Part shown: piece after piece, positions 1 through 12,699 of the stretch
Layout: each line of letters begins with the position of its first letter
How positions within the stretch are numbered: position 1 is the first letter of the stretch
NCBI RefSeq assembly: GCF_963924675.1
Contig: NC_089234.1
Coordinates: 65,445,588 to 65,509,587, forward strand
DNA from: Phocoena phocoena
Taxonomy: Eukaryota; Chordata; Mammalia; Artiodactyla; Phocoenidae
Direction of reading: 5' to 3'
Length of the DNA stretch: 64,000 bases
Translations under genes and position numbers: made by a program
The notes under the pieces: generated by a model
The model's input: the letters and a program-made list of their open reading frames with translations, nothing else
What the model was told of the DNA's origin: nothing
Databases searched by the model: none

Positions 1-590
1 ATTTGTGAGTTCCAAAGAACCAGAATTTATACTATAAATAATAGAGCAGGAAAGAATACAGAATTTGATGTCAGAGCAATTTACTCAGCAGTTGTGAAGA
101 AGATAAAGGTTCAACCATTTGGTAAGTGAGAAATGATATGAGAAATTTTACCTGGGATTATATGCTGCCTAAACCCTTGAGAAGGTCCTAGTTCTCCTTC
201 TCTGGACCCCAGACTGGGAAGAGTGGGAAAGTCAACAGAAACACTGATGAGGAAACGTAAGAATAAGGGGCTTGTGCCCTATTGCAGGCTGATTAAAAAC
301 CTCTAGGTCAAACATGGTTCCCTGGTTTTAGCTTATTCATGGTTGAGGAAGTCTAAGCCGATGTTACTATAGTGTGGGCCACAAATCTGCAACTTATATG
401 AGTAGATGGTTTTTTCTCCAATTCATTATTAGAATGTGTCAGAATCAGTGCACTGGTTTGTTTATGGAAAAGGCCTTACTATGAAAACTGTCAGATAAAC
501 AGTACACAAAGTATTATATTTAATTTACATTCTGCTGCAAGATTATTATCTCCTTGTGAACTGGCACTTTGAATAGTATTTGTATAGACA
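1..590. other. CTNNA3: Intron, nothing recognised
   Basis: AT-rich intronic sequence without an ORF, RNA gene or repeat that I can name. Confidence 0.4.
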
Positions 591-639
591 AATGGAACTG
601 AGGGCAGTATTGAGTTAAATTATTTAAGAAAACTGACAA

Positions 640-870
640 GAGAACGTAAGTGAAGGCTTATTGTACCAGATATTAAACGATGCATAAAAGCTACTATAAT
701 TAAAACAGTATAGTATAGGCACAGGAATATGCAAATAGATCTATGGAAAACAATAGAGAAACCAAGATCAGATCCATATGAAACAGGAATTTAATCTAAG
801 AAAAGTGGCATTTTGGACAGTTTGGGAAAACATTTAATACATTTTGTTTTGACATTTCATTGTTTATGTT
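640..870 (+). mobile_element. Degenerate L1 ORF2 fragment
   Basis: The stretch with AAACAGTATAGTATAGGCACAG, then AGATCTATGGAAAACAATAGAG and TTTGGGAAAACATTTAAT resembles the sense strand of L1 ORF2 (the [20 protein letters not shown] region). It is too decayed for a subfamily call. Confidence 0.45.
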
Positions 871-929
871 GGCAAAAACAAATGTTAAGTCCATTATTCG
901 CATCATAACAAAAGAGTAATTTCCATAAC

Positions 930-1325
930 ATTAGCTTGCTAGGGCTATCATAACAAAATACCACAGACTGAGTGGCCTAAACAACAGACATGTATTTGCT
1001 TACAGTGCTGGAGCCTAGAAGTCCAAGATCAAGATGCTGACAGGGTTGGTTTCTGGTGAGACCTCTCTCTCTGGCTTGTAAATGACTACCTTCCTGCCAT
1101 GTCCTCACATGGTCTTTTCTCTGTGTGTGAGCTGAAAAGGAGAGCTTTGGCGTCTCTTCATCTTCTTATAAGAACACCAGTCCTATTGGATTAGGACCCT
1201 GCCCTTATGATTTTGTTTAACCTTAACCATCTCCTTTAAGGTCCTGTTTCCAAATACAGTCGTGTTGGCAGTTAGGGCTTCAGCATATGAATTTTGAGGG
1301 GACACAGTTCAGTTCATAATATATG
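930..1325 (+). repeat. Ancient interspersed repeat (TTAG-TTGCTAGGGCT type)
   Basis: It opens with TTAGCTTGCTAGGGCTATCA, continues with ACCACAGACTGAGTGGCCTA and AACAACAGACATGTATTT, and closes with GGGGACACAGTTCAGTTCAT. This is a familiar high-copy mammalian repeat. I do not assign a family name. Related heads occur near 56.6 kb and 57.95 kb. Confidence 0.55.
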
Positions 1326-1439
1326 TGAAAGAAAAAAAACAAATGTTTTGATGAAATTATAAGGATAATATGTTTAAAGAGTAAAAGAATTCTACCATAT
1401 AAAACACAAAACACAGATCTAGAATCCATAACACAGTGC

Positions 1440-3300
1440 TTTCATCCAAGTTGTTGATCATATCAGTCATTCTTTTACAGCTGAGTAGTATGCCATTGAA
1501 CGGCTGTATCACATTTGTTCATCCATCTGTTGAAGGATGTTTGGAATATTTCCAGTTTGTATGATTATGACTAGGATTGCTATAAATATTCATGTACAGG
1601 TTTATGAGTAAACGTAAGTTTTCACTCTCTAAGGTTAATACCCAGGAGTGGGATTTCTGAGGCATACAGTAAGCATCTGCCTTGCATGTCTCCACATAGG
1701 CCATGTGGGAAAGGCTTAACTACAGCAGATCTAAGTCTTGGCAGAATTCCCTGCGATATTCCTGGAACATGAGAGCATGCCAGAGCTTGTGAACAAGACC
1801 ATTTTCCACCTGCTTACCTATCTTCCCAGGAAGGTGTCATAAGGCAGTTCCTTATCACCTCCAGTGTTTTGAATAGATGTGAGAATTTTTGCCTTGCTGC
1901 CATTAGTGTACAACTACAGACTATAAAACAGCTTACCTTTAAATTGAAATTGGCTTCTCAGTGAGTAACAGGTTACACTGACACTCATGTCACATCGTCA
2001 TATTATTTGGCCCCTTTTGTTTCAGTGTCATCCTTGGGGACCAGGGACATGGGGAGCTGGCACTTTTGCTCATCTTTCTTTTGCTTTCTTTTAAGTTATA
2101 AATTGTCTGGATCTAACAGGAATTTCTTGTTTCTTTAAAGACAAATCAGTCCTTTGCCAGGATTTTGAATTATTTACAATTTTTTAGAAATTATGAATAG
2201 AGCTTACCTACATATTCATTACAGATTTTTGTGTGAACATAAATATTTATTTATCTGAATTCCCAGGAATAGTATTGTTGAGGCATATGGTAAAGAAGAA
2301 ACTACCCACCAGCACAGTATGTGAGAGTTCCAGTTTTTCCACGTTCCCACCAGAACTTGGTGTTTTCAGGAACATTTAAATTGAGTTGTTTGTTTTCTTA
2401 TTATTGAGTTTTGAGAATTCTTTATATATTCTGGATACAAGATCATTATCAGATATATAATTTATAAATACTTTCTCTAATTCTGAAGTTTATCTTCTCG
2501 TTCTCTCAACAGTGTGTTTGAAGAACAAAAGTTTTAAATTTTGTTGAAATCTAATTAATTATTTTATGGAATGTGCTTTTGGTATCATGTGTAAGAACTC
2601 TTTATCTAACACCAGGTCATAAAAGTTTTCTCCTATATTTAAAACAATATTTTATGGGTTTACATTTCATATTTAGATCATGATCCATTTTGAGTTAAAT
2701 TTTTGATAACATATGAGGCTTAGGGTAGATTATTTTTACTACATAGTTATATCCAGGTTTTCCAATATTATTTGTTGAAAAGACTATTTTTTTCTCCATT
2801 AGATTCTTTTGCATTTTGTGAAAAATCACTTATCCATGTATTTCTAGACTCTCTATTATGTTTCATTGATCTATGTGTCTATCCCTTCACCAATACCACA
2901 TTGTCTTGATTACCATAGCTTTACAGTGAATCTTAAATTCAGGTAGAATGATTCCTCCAACTTTATTCTTCTTTTTCAAAATCACATTAGTTATTCTAGA
3001 TCTTTTGAATTTTCATATACTTTAAAAAATCAGGCTGTCTATATCTAAAAAATCCTACTTGGAATTTCATTAGAATTGCAATAAATGTAAGTATCAATTT
3101 GGGAACAACTGATGTTTTTACAATGTCGAGCCTTCCAACCCCTGAACATAGTATTTTTCTCAAATTATTTAGGTGGCATCTTTCATCAGCATTTTGTTCG
3201 TTTCAGCATAAAGATCCTGTACATGTTTTGCTAGATTTATACCAAAATATTTTTGAGGTTTTGTAAATCACATTCTTACTCACTTTTGGTAGGATTATTT
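1440..3300 (-). mobile_element. Old L1, antisense, ORF2 and 3' region
   Basis: Two patches (about 1440-1665 and 2170-3300) read as the complement of L1 ORF2: ATTCTTTTGCATTTTGTGAA, TTGATCTATGTGTCTATCCC, ACATTGTCTTGATTACCATA and ATGATTCCTCCAACTTTATT. Many small gaps and no open frame show an old element, perhaps more than one. About 1700-2160 is unassigned. Confidence 0.7.
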
Positions 3301-3324
3301 ATCTTGTGCGGATTGGTGAAAATG

Positions 3325-3384
3325 TTCTCTGAGGGCAATTTCTCTGAGGGCAAATTCTCTGAGGGCAAATGTTCTCTGTAGGGC
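3325..3384 (+). repeat. Short minisatellite, about four copies
   Basis: The unit TTCTCTGAGGGCAAA recurs three to four times in slightly varied form across 60 bases, the last as TTCTCTGTAGGGCA. It lies at the edge of the old L1. Confidence 0.8.
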
Positions 3385-3580
3385 AGACTCTACAAATTTG
3401 AGAATGTACTGATCCAGCTTTTCCAGTCTTAAGAATCTATTCTACAAAAATATTTTCACATACGAACAAGGTTATAAAGATATTAATTACTCTGTAATAA
3501 CAACAAATAGAGATAAAATTTCTATAGAAAAGGATATAAATAATTATGATTCAGGTACATCATGGGTTCTTATGGCCATT

Positions 3581-3961
<381 letters not shown>

Positions 3962-3967
<6 letters not shown>

Positions 3968-3977
3968 GTGTGAAGTT
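3962..3977 (+). repeat. Right target-site duplication of RPS21 retrocopy
   Basis: Second copy of AAAAAAGTGTGAAGTT. Its leading A residues merge with the poly(A) tail of the insert. Confidence 0.93.
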
Positions 3978-4414
3978 GATCTCTTGGTACTGATGTCTCA
4001 TATATGTAATTGACAAGTAAAAACAAAGCTTGTCACAAATAAATATATAGTATACAAATTTTTTGGTGTGTTTTATTTTTAAGAGAATACTACAGAGAAA
4101 GAACTGGAAGGATATAGGTAAACTGTTAAGTATAGCTATCCATGGGATGGAATGGAAATAATTAAAAGAGATTTAACATTTTACATGATATATCTATATT
4201 GTTTGACTTTTTGTAATTAAAAATATAAAAGTACAGGAGAAATTTTATAAATGAAAGAGTACGTGATTTTATTTTTTAGACCTTTATAAATCAGGAACTA
4301 TTCAAATTTGGGATTAGAATGATTCCCAAATCTTTCAGGTAGAAATTTTGAACTACCATGAAATACGGTTACAGATAATACGTTGGAAAGCGTGGCAGGT
4401 TTGACCTTGGCAGG

Positions 4415-4690
4415 ATGCTGACAAAGCAAGAGAGAGGCATGGACATATATACACTACCAAACATAAGGTAGATAGCTAGTGGGAAGCAGCCGCATAGCAC
4501 AGGGAGATCAGCTCAGTGCGTTGTGACCGCCTGGAGGGGTGGGATAGGGAGGGTGGGAGGGAGATGCAAGAGGGAGGAGATGTGGAAACATATGTTTATG
4601 TATAACTGATTCACTTTGTTATAAAGCAGAAACTAACACACCATTGTAAAGCAATTATAACCCAATAAAGAAGTTAAGTAAACAAAAAAA
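4415..4690 (+). mobile_element. L1 3' end, 5'-truncated
   Basis: Typical artiodactyl/cetacean L1 3'UTR: ATAGCTAGTGGGAAGCAGCC, ATAGCACAGGGAGATCAGCT, TAACTGATTCACTTTGTTAT, AAAGCAGAAACTAACACACC and AACCCAATAAAGAAG, then an A-rich tail. It is the same 3'UTR type as the 6-kb minus-strand L1 at 15.8-21.8 kb. Confidence 0.85.
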
Positions 4691-5040
4691 GAGATAACAG
4701 GAGTTAGCATTTGCTTTGTGTTATGATAAAAGGGTTGAAACTTTTCAGGAGAGCTGTCAGCCAAATTTTTTATAATTTAATTTTCCAGTGATATTTTATA
4801 AAAAAGGAATTACAAATCCAGGAGTCCAATAAATCAGTATTTTCTTAAAGTTTTAAGGAAATTTTTACAACTGTATTGTTATTAATTGTTCTTACATTTA
4901 ACATTTAATTAATAAGTTGTCTCTGAATTTAGATAATTTTTATATGTTTTCTTAGGCATCTAGAAAATATTTTTTCTCTTCTAACTTTTTTATTTTATTA
5001 CCTTCTAAAACACATATGCCTCTCTCTCTTCTGTGTTGCA

Positions 5041-5215
5041 TTCATTTCTCTAATTTCTGTGCCCTAGTGTTTTCCTCATCCATAAAATGGAGGTGAGCAT
5101 TATATTTATCTCATTGTACTGTTTTGCTGGTTAAATAAGGTGATACAAGTCAAGCATAAAAAAGTGTCTGTTGACACATAGTGACTGCTCACTAAATATT
5201 GTCTGTAGCTACTCA
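5041..5215 (+). mobile_element. MIR SINE fragment, sense
   Basis: CTCATCCATAAAATGG, a GTTAAATAAGGTGAT-like segment, then GACACATAGTGACTGCTCAC and TAAATATTG follow the central-to-3' part of the MIR consensus. The 5' tRNA-like part is missing. Confidence 0.65.
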
Positions 5216-5289
5216 TGTGATTATACGTATACCATCTTAATCCATGCTATTGCAACTAGGACTATTATCATTACTACAACCAATTATTA

Positions 5290-5515
5290 ATTAGATTTGC
5301 TTAAGTACTGTCACATACAAGGCAATGTACTAAATGTAAGTATGTATATGTGTGTATGTGCATGGTTATTTAATCCCCTCAAAGCTCTATGTGGTGTGTA
5401 CTATTGCAAAGTCCTGTTTATATTGGAGGAAACGAACACAGAGAGACCAAGTGATCAGCCCATAGTCTCAAGGTTGGTGAATGCTAAAATTAGAAAAATC
5501 TTCCTAGTCTTACTT
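5290..5515 (-). mobile_element. MIR SINE, antisense
   Basis: It reads as the complement of MIR: ACATACAAGGCAATGTACTA, TTATTTAATCCCCTCAAAGC, GGAGGAAACGAACACAGAGA, and AGTCTCAAGGTTGGTGAATG. It is moderately diverged. Confidence 0.6.
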
Positions 5516-5529
5516 TATCTTCAAAAAAG

Positions 5530-7650
5530 CTAAGCTTGTGACTTGGACAGGGAACTGTGGTTGGAATGATTAGGTTAATTAGGAATCTTTACAAATCTAG
5601 TTCATAAGCAACTTGAAAAAAAGGAATAATTAATTTTGAGCAAAGTAACTTCTCTAGCTTGTGAGAAAATGAGGCAGCATTTTAAATACTACTATAGCAG
5701 AATCTTAAACCCAGTACATTTTTCTTCTGTTGCTATTTCTTCTTTGAGAGGTGGCGCAGCAGAACAAGATTTTTCTTTTAAGTGTAAATATTCTAAGAAA
5801 TGTTTTCTCGGTGTTGTGAAGTGCAGTCACTTACTGTATTCTGTGATGTTCCCCGATATCATCCCTGTCTACTCATTCACTATAAAATGAATACCACTTT
5901 ATTTCTACTAAACCTGAAATGTAAAACTCTTAGTGTTTCGCTGAATGGTGGTCCTTTAACATTAATAGAATAAAGTGAGGTCTAAAGCCTTTCTGTGTTG
6001 TACAAGAAACAATGGACAACAAACTGTTCTTTATATACATTAGATTCACTTTCACCTTACAGGTTATTTATTCAAACTGTATTTATATTAGCACTTCAAA
6101 CAAAGTAGATTTTTTAAACTCTTAGAAAAGAATACCAAAACCTTCTACCATGTGCACTATCACTGCAAAAAAACAAAATGAGAAAATAAATTAAAATTGC
6201 ATGAGTTTCTAAAAAGAGCTTATCCTTTTAAGATATTTGGCTGACATCTTGTATACAATTATTTGGAGGTAGGTTGGGCTGTTAACTGCTTTATTTTCTG
6301 AGCTGTGGAATGGAACTCAGAGTGGTTGAAGGTTTCGCTTTTTGATTGTTGGGATGAGTTTTATAGAAAATTATTTAATATAGCAATTACATCTAAAATA
6401 TGAGTTTAAACTTAGACTACAACCCAAGATGGAGAAAAAGATAATTTATTTCCCAGTAGGAAATCTGATAATCAAAGCCAATGCTATCTTCCTTTCACAA
6501 ATGAAGCCCATTATAAAGTTAGGCACTTTTAGTATTTTAGTGTCATTTGTCAACTCAGTTATTTCCATTTTCATGTAGAAAACAATCAAAAAGAAATGCA
6601 TGTATTCTTGCCACTAAAATAGGTTAACACTCTGTAGCACGTTATTATTTTAAAAGGTATATTGCTAGACTCTGAGTCATTAAATTATTTCCCTAAAATG
6701 ATGGTGTTGTCTGGAATCTAGATTTGCTGGATGAATGCCCTTTGGTAATGCAGTAGTTACTGCCTTTTGCTAAATGTTATAATTTATAGGAGCCAAAAAA
6801 GCACAGCTCCTGGAATTTCCTGGAATTGAAAAAGCTTTCTAAAGGCATTCATTTATAATTTTTTACTTAAGATTATTTATTAAGCTAAAACTTTAACTAT
6901 AAAAACTCAGTTTTAATTTCAGTTGTTGAAATGTCCAAATCAAGCAATTGAAAAACAAAATGACAACATGGCTCATATGCTTTTCACCACATTATACTGC
7001 ATGTAGAAAAGGGCCCAGTGCAGTGCCTGGGATCTCCATTGTGTCGGTTCCCTCTTTCCCCTACCCTCTTGCTTCTTTATTGCTTCACATTTCTATACAC
7101 TGCAGATTTCCAATCAGCACTAAAAAAAAAAAAGCCCCAAAGCTCTACAGTGCAATTTTCACCCAATTGTCCCATAACTTGTGGATACAACCACTTCGTG
7201 CTGGTGCATGCAACCCCAGCACCTTTAATTTCCTTTCATTTATTTCTTTCATCTCTCATTTTATTAACCATTTAAAGGAAATATTTTCTAGGATTTTAAA
7301 ATTTGTTTAACTACATGTGTATCAAAACTTTGTACAAAGTGTCTTTATATACTGGAAAAATGGCAGAACTTTTCTAAAATATACAGTAGGTATTTCTGCA
7401 AGAGAGTACATTAAAAATTAAATTCAATATCAGCCTTTCTAAAAGTAATCAATCCTTTACAAATGATTGCATTATGTAGTTCACACAAATAACTTGAGTA
7501 AAAGAATTCTTAATTATTTAATCTTTGAATCGCCAAGTGGTATTTAGAATTACTGTTTATGAAATAGTGCTTATTTGTAAGAGTAGTTTAAAATGAATTG
7601 AGGCTATAACTTCATTAATTTACCTAGTTAAATTTACATGAATGGCCTTT
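5530..7650. other. CTNNA3: Intron, no named element
   Basis: AT-rich, no coding signal. Open frames here (for example 6948-7310) lack recognisable homology and include a run of 12 A near 7123-7134. I take them as chance ORFs. Confidence 0.4.
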
Positions 7651-7654
7651 CCTT

Positions 7655-7760
7655 CCCTTTTCTCCAGAATAATTTCTGCTTATCATTTAGATTTCAGTTT
7701 AAGCATAAGTTCCTCAGGGAAGTAGCTTCCCAAATCTGAATAGGTCAAATTCATCAGCTA
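7655..7760 (+). mobile_element. L2 LINE fragment
   Basis: AGATTTCAGTTTAAGCATAA and TTCCTCAGGGAAGTAGCTTC resemble the L2 segment 'GTCTCAGCTTAAATGTCACTTCCTCAGGGAAG'-like core. Short and diverged. Confidence 0.5.
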
Positions 7761-7849
7761 TCAGAAACTGAAATCTCAAACAGCAAAAATTTTTAAATGG
7801 ATATATGTGATTTGAACAAGTCATCTCAAAGGCTTGATTAATACTCTAT

Positions 7850-9100
7850 AGCAAAGAAAAAATATATTTTTTTCAAATACACATGGAGTGTTATAAAAAT
7901 TGACCACATATTATATAACAAAGGAAAAAAGTCTGTCTAGTTCCAGAGAATGAGTCCAGTACAAACTGTTATTTCACCATAATATGATTAAATTAGCACT
8001 AAAAATATGCAGAAAAACATGTTTGAAAACAAAGAAATTATTCTTAAATAACAGGTTAAAGAGGAACTCATAATGTAAAATAAGAAATATATATACCTGA
8101 AAGACAATAAGAATCCATTTTATAACTTATAAAATGCATCTAAGTCTGTAATAACTGCAAGTTATCGTGTTAAACTTATTTTTTTAATGGGAAAAAAAGT
8201 TACTTAAGCATTCATGTCTAGAAACTAGCTAATGAACAACAGAGTTAAGCTGGAAAAAGTAGAAAAAAATAGAGAGTAGACAAGAAAATCATAGAAAATA
8301 AAACATATAGAGATTTTAAAGCTGGTTCTTTACAAGTTTTGTCAATGAAATAAAGCTCTTGCAAGACAGAATGCAATTTTTTCTTTTAAAGATTACAAAC
8401 ACTAACTGTGAAGGGAAATAAAACTATAAATAGAGTAGAGCAAAAATATCATTTGAAAATAATATGAAACATGTTAAGGAATTTTGCATTTAAGGAATGC
8501 AACTTCAATGCACTTGGAAATTTAGATGAAATGAGCAATTTTCATGAATGAAAATTCAGTAATTATAGTAAAAATAGACTTAAGTAAAACAGAAAACCTG
8601 AGTAAACTTGCAAATAAATTAAATCCTCCACCTTTGCCCCCAGCAAAACATACCAGTCCTGGATGTTTTTTTCAAGCAGATTCTACCAGACATTCAAGGA
8701 GATTAGTCTTTTACAAATTATTTCAAGACTAAAGAAAGACACAAAGTCACATGATTAAGTCTATCAGTGTAATTTTAACATCCACAGCAGTCAGAAATAG
8801 AACAAAAATTACAGGCCAATTTTATATATAAACATATATGCAATATGAAGTCCTTAAAAGGACTTAAAAGTTAAATCTAAAATGGCCGCACATGTAAAGA
8901 AACACATCATGACCAAGTAGGATTATCATTCTTAAAAATGATTATATTCATTAAAAGCCTGGTAGCTCTAGAATTTCTATATAGGAGAGGATTATGGTTC
9001 AACAGGAGGTTATAAAAACCACCACCAGGGGTAGTTGTGGTTGATGAGATTGTGAAGGGATTGAAGCTTTCCCAAGCCACTGTTAGCATAGCTAATTTCT
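7850..9100 (+). mobile_element. Very old L1 ORF2 relic, sense
   Basis: Scattered L1 ORF2-like phrases in order: AAAGCTGGTTCTTTACAAG, then CAAGCAGATTCTACCAGACA (the [12 protein letters not shown] region), ACAGGCCAATTTTATAT, AAACACATCATGACCAAGTA and GGATTATCATTC. The order matches ORF2 from before the reverse transcriptase domain into it. Heavily decayed. Confidence 0.5.
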
Positions 9101-9109
9101 TTTTTGCTT

Positions 9110-9183
9110 TTTCTTCATTTTTCTTTTCTTTCTTTCTTTCTTTCTCTCCTTCCCTCCCTCCCTCCCTTCCTTCCTCCCTCCCT

Positions 9184-9238
<55 letters not shown>

Positions 9239-9245
9239 CCTCTCC
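9110..9245 (+). repeat. Compound pyrimidine microsatellite (TTTC/TCCC/TC)
   Basis: A nearly pure pyrimidine strand: (TTTC)n from about 9121, then CCCT/CTTC mixtures, then an uninterrupted (TC)n of roughly 45 bases to about 9236, ending in CCCCCTCTCC. Open frames over it are artefacts of the repeat. Confidence 0.95.
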
Positions 9246-9249
9246 TTCA

Positions 9250-10880
9250 TCTCTCTGAGATTACAATAGCAATTCTGTGGCTAGATTAAATGACTTGGGA
9301 AAAAAGCAAAGAGATAAGTACAATGGTAAGATATAAAAATAGCCTTTCTCTAGAACCAATCTACCCTAGAGATATGTATCAGAAAAATGAGTAGGCACAA
9401 TTCGCTGTAAAATGGACTATCAATAACAGTAACAACTTCCTGTTTTTGAAAAAAAAATTAAAAACAAAATGAACATAATGTTGTACATGAAATAGAACAG
9501 ACCTACATGAAAGAAAATCAATATTCTTCTGTTAGTAACTGATCAAGCCTTGATTTGAGAATCATATATGCTCTTCTCTTGTAAGAGGTACAGAAAAATA
9601 GGAGTGGTCTTGGAGAAAAACAAAGTTTAAATAATAGAAAATAGATTTAATGAAGTATCCATAAGAAATCAGACCTTTATTATTTAGCAAGGATTGATGG
9701 GGAGTAAACATTTTCAAGTGTCCTTATCAGTCTGATTTTGAGCAGTTTGTCGCCACCATTAAAAAAATAACCTGCTGCAAGAAGTCATTGACTATAACTA
9801 AAGTAGTAACTATAAAAGAAAGAGTGTATTTGTGTAATGGTCACCTCTAAAGATCAGTCGAGAAGTGGCAACATTGAACATTTATAGACAGCATGAAGTC
9901 AGGGCCCCAGAAATGGCAATCTCTAGAAATTCCATTTGGAAAAAATACAAACCGTGCCCCACTTACTTCTGCAAAGAATTGGAAGCAGCAGGGTTCATTT
10001 CAGCTTTGTATTTCTGAGCTCATTTTTTTTCTCATATCTATATCACATTTATCATGAAGCTCTTATGAATTTTAAAGTCCCCTTTTGAATTAAATTGCCT
10101 AACCAGAGCACCATTTGTTTTGAAAATATTTATATATTTAAATGCTATAATAATCCTTCTGTTTCACCAATGAACAAAACAGGTGGAACAAATTTAAGAA
10201 AATAAGATAATTATTAGTTTTTCTCTTAAATAGTGTAGTTTGAAGGAAAGAAGGAATAGACTGAGTATATCAAGCAGCAGGACTTAGCTGTGAAGATTTG
10301 ATGCATGGGGACTATTTTTCCACTTTCTTTTCTGTATCTTCCCTTTTATATTTTAAAATTCTATTTTGGTAGATAAAGCTGTACCTATTGTTGATTATGG
10401 GTATCTGGACATGGAAAATCGCAATCAGACATAAACCTCTGAAAGAAAGACCTTGTGTTTTGTTATTACAAATCGTCACTCTACATTATGGGACACCCAG
10501 GCAGTGCCATTTCTGTCTAACCTTCTAGATAATGGAATTTCGTGGCTGTTTAATCTTTTAAAGAAACATGAAGACTCCTGAGATTACATTTCCATGCCTT
10601 TGTAAATTGTACCTTACTAGTATTAAGATACAAGAGGATGCCTCTTCAAGCTTCATAGCTTGCACCAAATAATTAGTGGTTAATACCATTTTACCATTAT
10701 TTGTTTTATAAAAGTGGCAAAATATTAAAATAACTAATTCCCAGCTATGATTAAGGTCAATATGATTCAGCATAAAAATTTGGGGGAAATTCAGAAGAAT
10801 GTTTGAAATTATTGAAATTGTCTAGTGATATAAAACAGTTTTTCTTTTTATTGAGTATGAAAATGAACGATACGACCTTC
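9250..10880. other. CTNNA3: Intron, no named element
   Basis: No gene-like ORF. Some A-rich patches near 9300-9680 could be old L1 but I cannot align them with confidence. Confidence 0.35.
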
Positions 10881-10885
10881 TTCTA

Positions 10886-11036
10886 GAGCAGGGCTTTTCC
10901 AACTTGAAACCACCTGGGAGTCTTTTAAGACACAGATTCTGATTCAGTAAGTCTGAGATGGGGCCTGAGATTCTGCACATCTAACAAGTGCTTAAGTCAT
11001 GCTCATGGTGCTGGTCAATCCACCAGACATTGGTAG
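10886..11036 (+). mobile_element. MER5A-like hAT-Charlie element
   Basis: GGGCTTTTCCAACTTGAAAC, ACCACCTGGGAGTCTTTTAA, ACACAGATTCTGATTCAGTA, AGTCTGAGATGGGGCCTGAG, ATTCTGCACATCTAACAAGT and CTCATGGTGCTGGTC follow the MER5A consensus along its length. Confidence 0.8.
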
Positions 11037-11049
11037 CAAGAATAGAGTG

Positions 11050-11205
11050 TAGTGGTTTGTAACCTAGGCTCCATGGAGGAGTCTCAAGGTTTGTGTGAAG
11101 TATATGATGTTGTGCACAGAGTGTGTGTGTGCATTTTCAAGGGAGAGTACCTGTAAGTTTTATCATATTCTCAAGACTTGTGTGACCTACCTCTCTATAA
11201 AGTCT
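11050..11205 (+). mobile_element. Probable hAT-type DNA transposon relic
   Basis: GTGGTTTGTAACCTAGGCTC, CATGGAGGAGTCTCAAGG, GTGTGTGTGCATTTTCAAGG and TTTATCATATTCTCAAGA resemble a non-autonomous hAT element of the MER class. It directly abuts MER5A. Family not assigned. Confidence 0.4.
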
Positions 11206-11599
11206 TGATTAGTATTTCCTTAGTATGTTTCTTGTAGATGCTAGTCCTATAAGATAATAAGGTTGGGGTACTCCGTATATTTATCTTACTTTTGTATATT
11301 TAAAATAAATATTAATATGGTAAATATTTCAAGAAATCCTAAAGTTATTTTACCCACTTAACTTTCTTTAACCATGGCATTTCTTAAACTAGTAATGGAA
11401 TTAATTCTTTTTCTCAAGTTTTACCAAATAATGTTCCATGAACATTAAAAAAAAGATTGATTTACTTTAAACAAAGATTAATATGTAAATCTTGGATTTC
11501 CTTTCCACTGTTTTGTTTTGTCCTGATTACATGTGACTCACATTTGTTCATATGAACTATCCAGTACCCTAGCCTCTGAATCTCATGGCGTCTTTACTT

Positions 11600-11930
11600 C
11601 CGTTGATTTTTTTTCTTCAACACGATTATTAGCCACCCATTCCAGTCGTCAGTCTTAAACTTGATGACTCCCAATTGTTTGACATTAATCTCAACCTTGG
11701 TTTTAGCTGGGACTTGTATATCCCACTACTTGTTTGACATCTTCACTTACTGGCATATATGTATGAACATTTCAGAATTAACATGATCAAAAAAAGACTC
11801 CTGATTTCCCTCTCTCTTCTAAAGCTACTCCTCTCCCAGTCTTATTCATTTTATTTAATAAGTACTTCCATTTACTCATTCCAGGTCAAGCCAGCAAGTA
11901 ACAAATGGAGTAACTATGTGGGTAAAAGTA
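11600..11930 (+). mobile_element. L2-like LINE fragment
   Basis: TTTCAGAATTAACATGATCA, AAAAAAGACTCCTGATTTCC and CTACTCCTCTCCCAGTCTTA resemble the L2 segment encoding the coding-to-3'UTR transition. Diverged. Confidence 0.45.
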
Positions 11931-12089
11931 ATAAATCCTGATTAACAGGAAGGTAGGGCTATGCTACATATTTGGCGCAGAGAATAGTAATGTCTGAAAC
12001 TTGATGGATTTCTTGACACCTCTTGGTATTTTCACACCAAGATTTAATTTTTAAAAAATGGACAACTACAAGTAGATATGACCTGGGGA

Positions 12090-12690
12090 GGAAAGGTAAC
12101 TAGAGGTTTGGACCTCTCAGGGATGAGTCAGGATCATCTCACCATACGAGCTGCCTTGATTAGCAGAGATGCTGGCTAAGGATTAGGAGAGAATAAAATG
12201 GATTATGGTAGAGACAATCATGAGTCTTGGTTACAACCCCAAGAGCAGCTACATTAGTGCAGGTTGTAATTCGTCTCACTAACTCTTTACGTGTAAGTTA
12301 CCCAGGACACAACACCAGCCAGGATCCCCCAGAGAAGCTATTCCTAGATATAGTGAATTTATGATAAGAAACAAGTAAATATGAGTGGTACAAGGGATAG
12401 ACTGTAGTAGGTCCTGCAGTACTCCATCCTCTTTAGGGACTATGCAACTGTCCTTCAGCCACTAGGAATATCTGTTGCCAGTGTCTCATGGTTGTGCCCC
12501 TCACTGGGACTCACCTTTCACTGCAGGAAACTTCCTTTCCCAGAGTTACGCCGCCTCCCAAATGGTGGCCCGCAGTTAGGGACTGGCTTATATTTATATG
12601 AGGATATATTAACTCCTTGCTTCAATTTGGGAGAATTCTAATAGGCTCCAGAGCGCCTCAGAGTATCATTTGAGAGCTCAGTGGGTCCGC
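12090..12690. other. Unassigned, more GC-rich intron block
   Basis: This block is less AT-rich than its surroundings and contains repeat-like text (GGACACAACACCAGCCAGGA, TCCCAGAGTTACGCCGCCTC). It may be an old LTR or DNA element. No coding frame. Confidence 0.3.
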
Positions 12691-12699
12691 TTTTCATTT

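Noticed and set aside
6948..7310. 120-residue ORF
   Set aside because: No known domain, low-complexity Lys run from a poly(A) stretch, no splice or promoter context.
9037..9289. Ser/Leu/Pro-rich ORFs
   Set aside because: Microsatellite translation.
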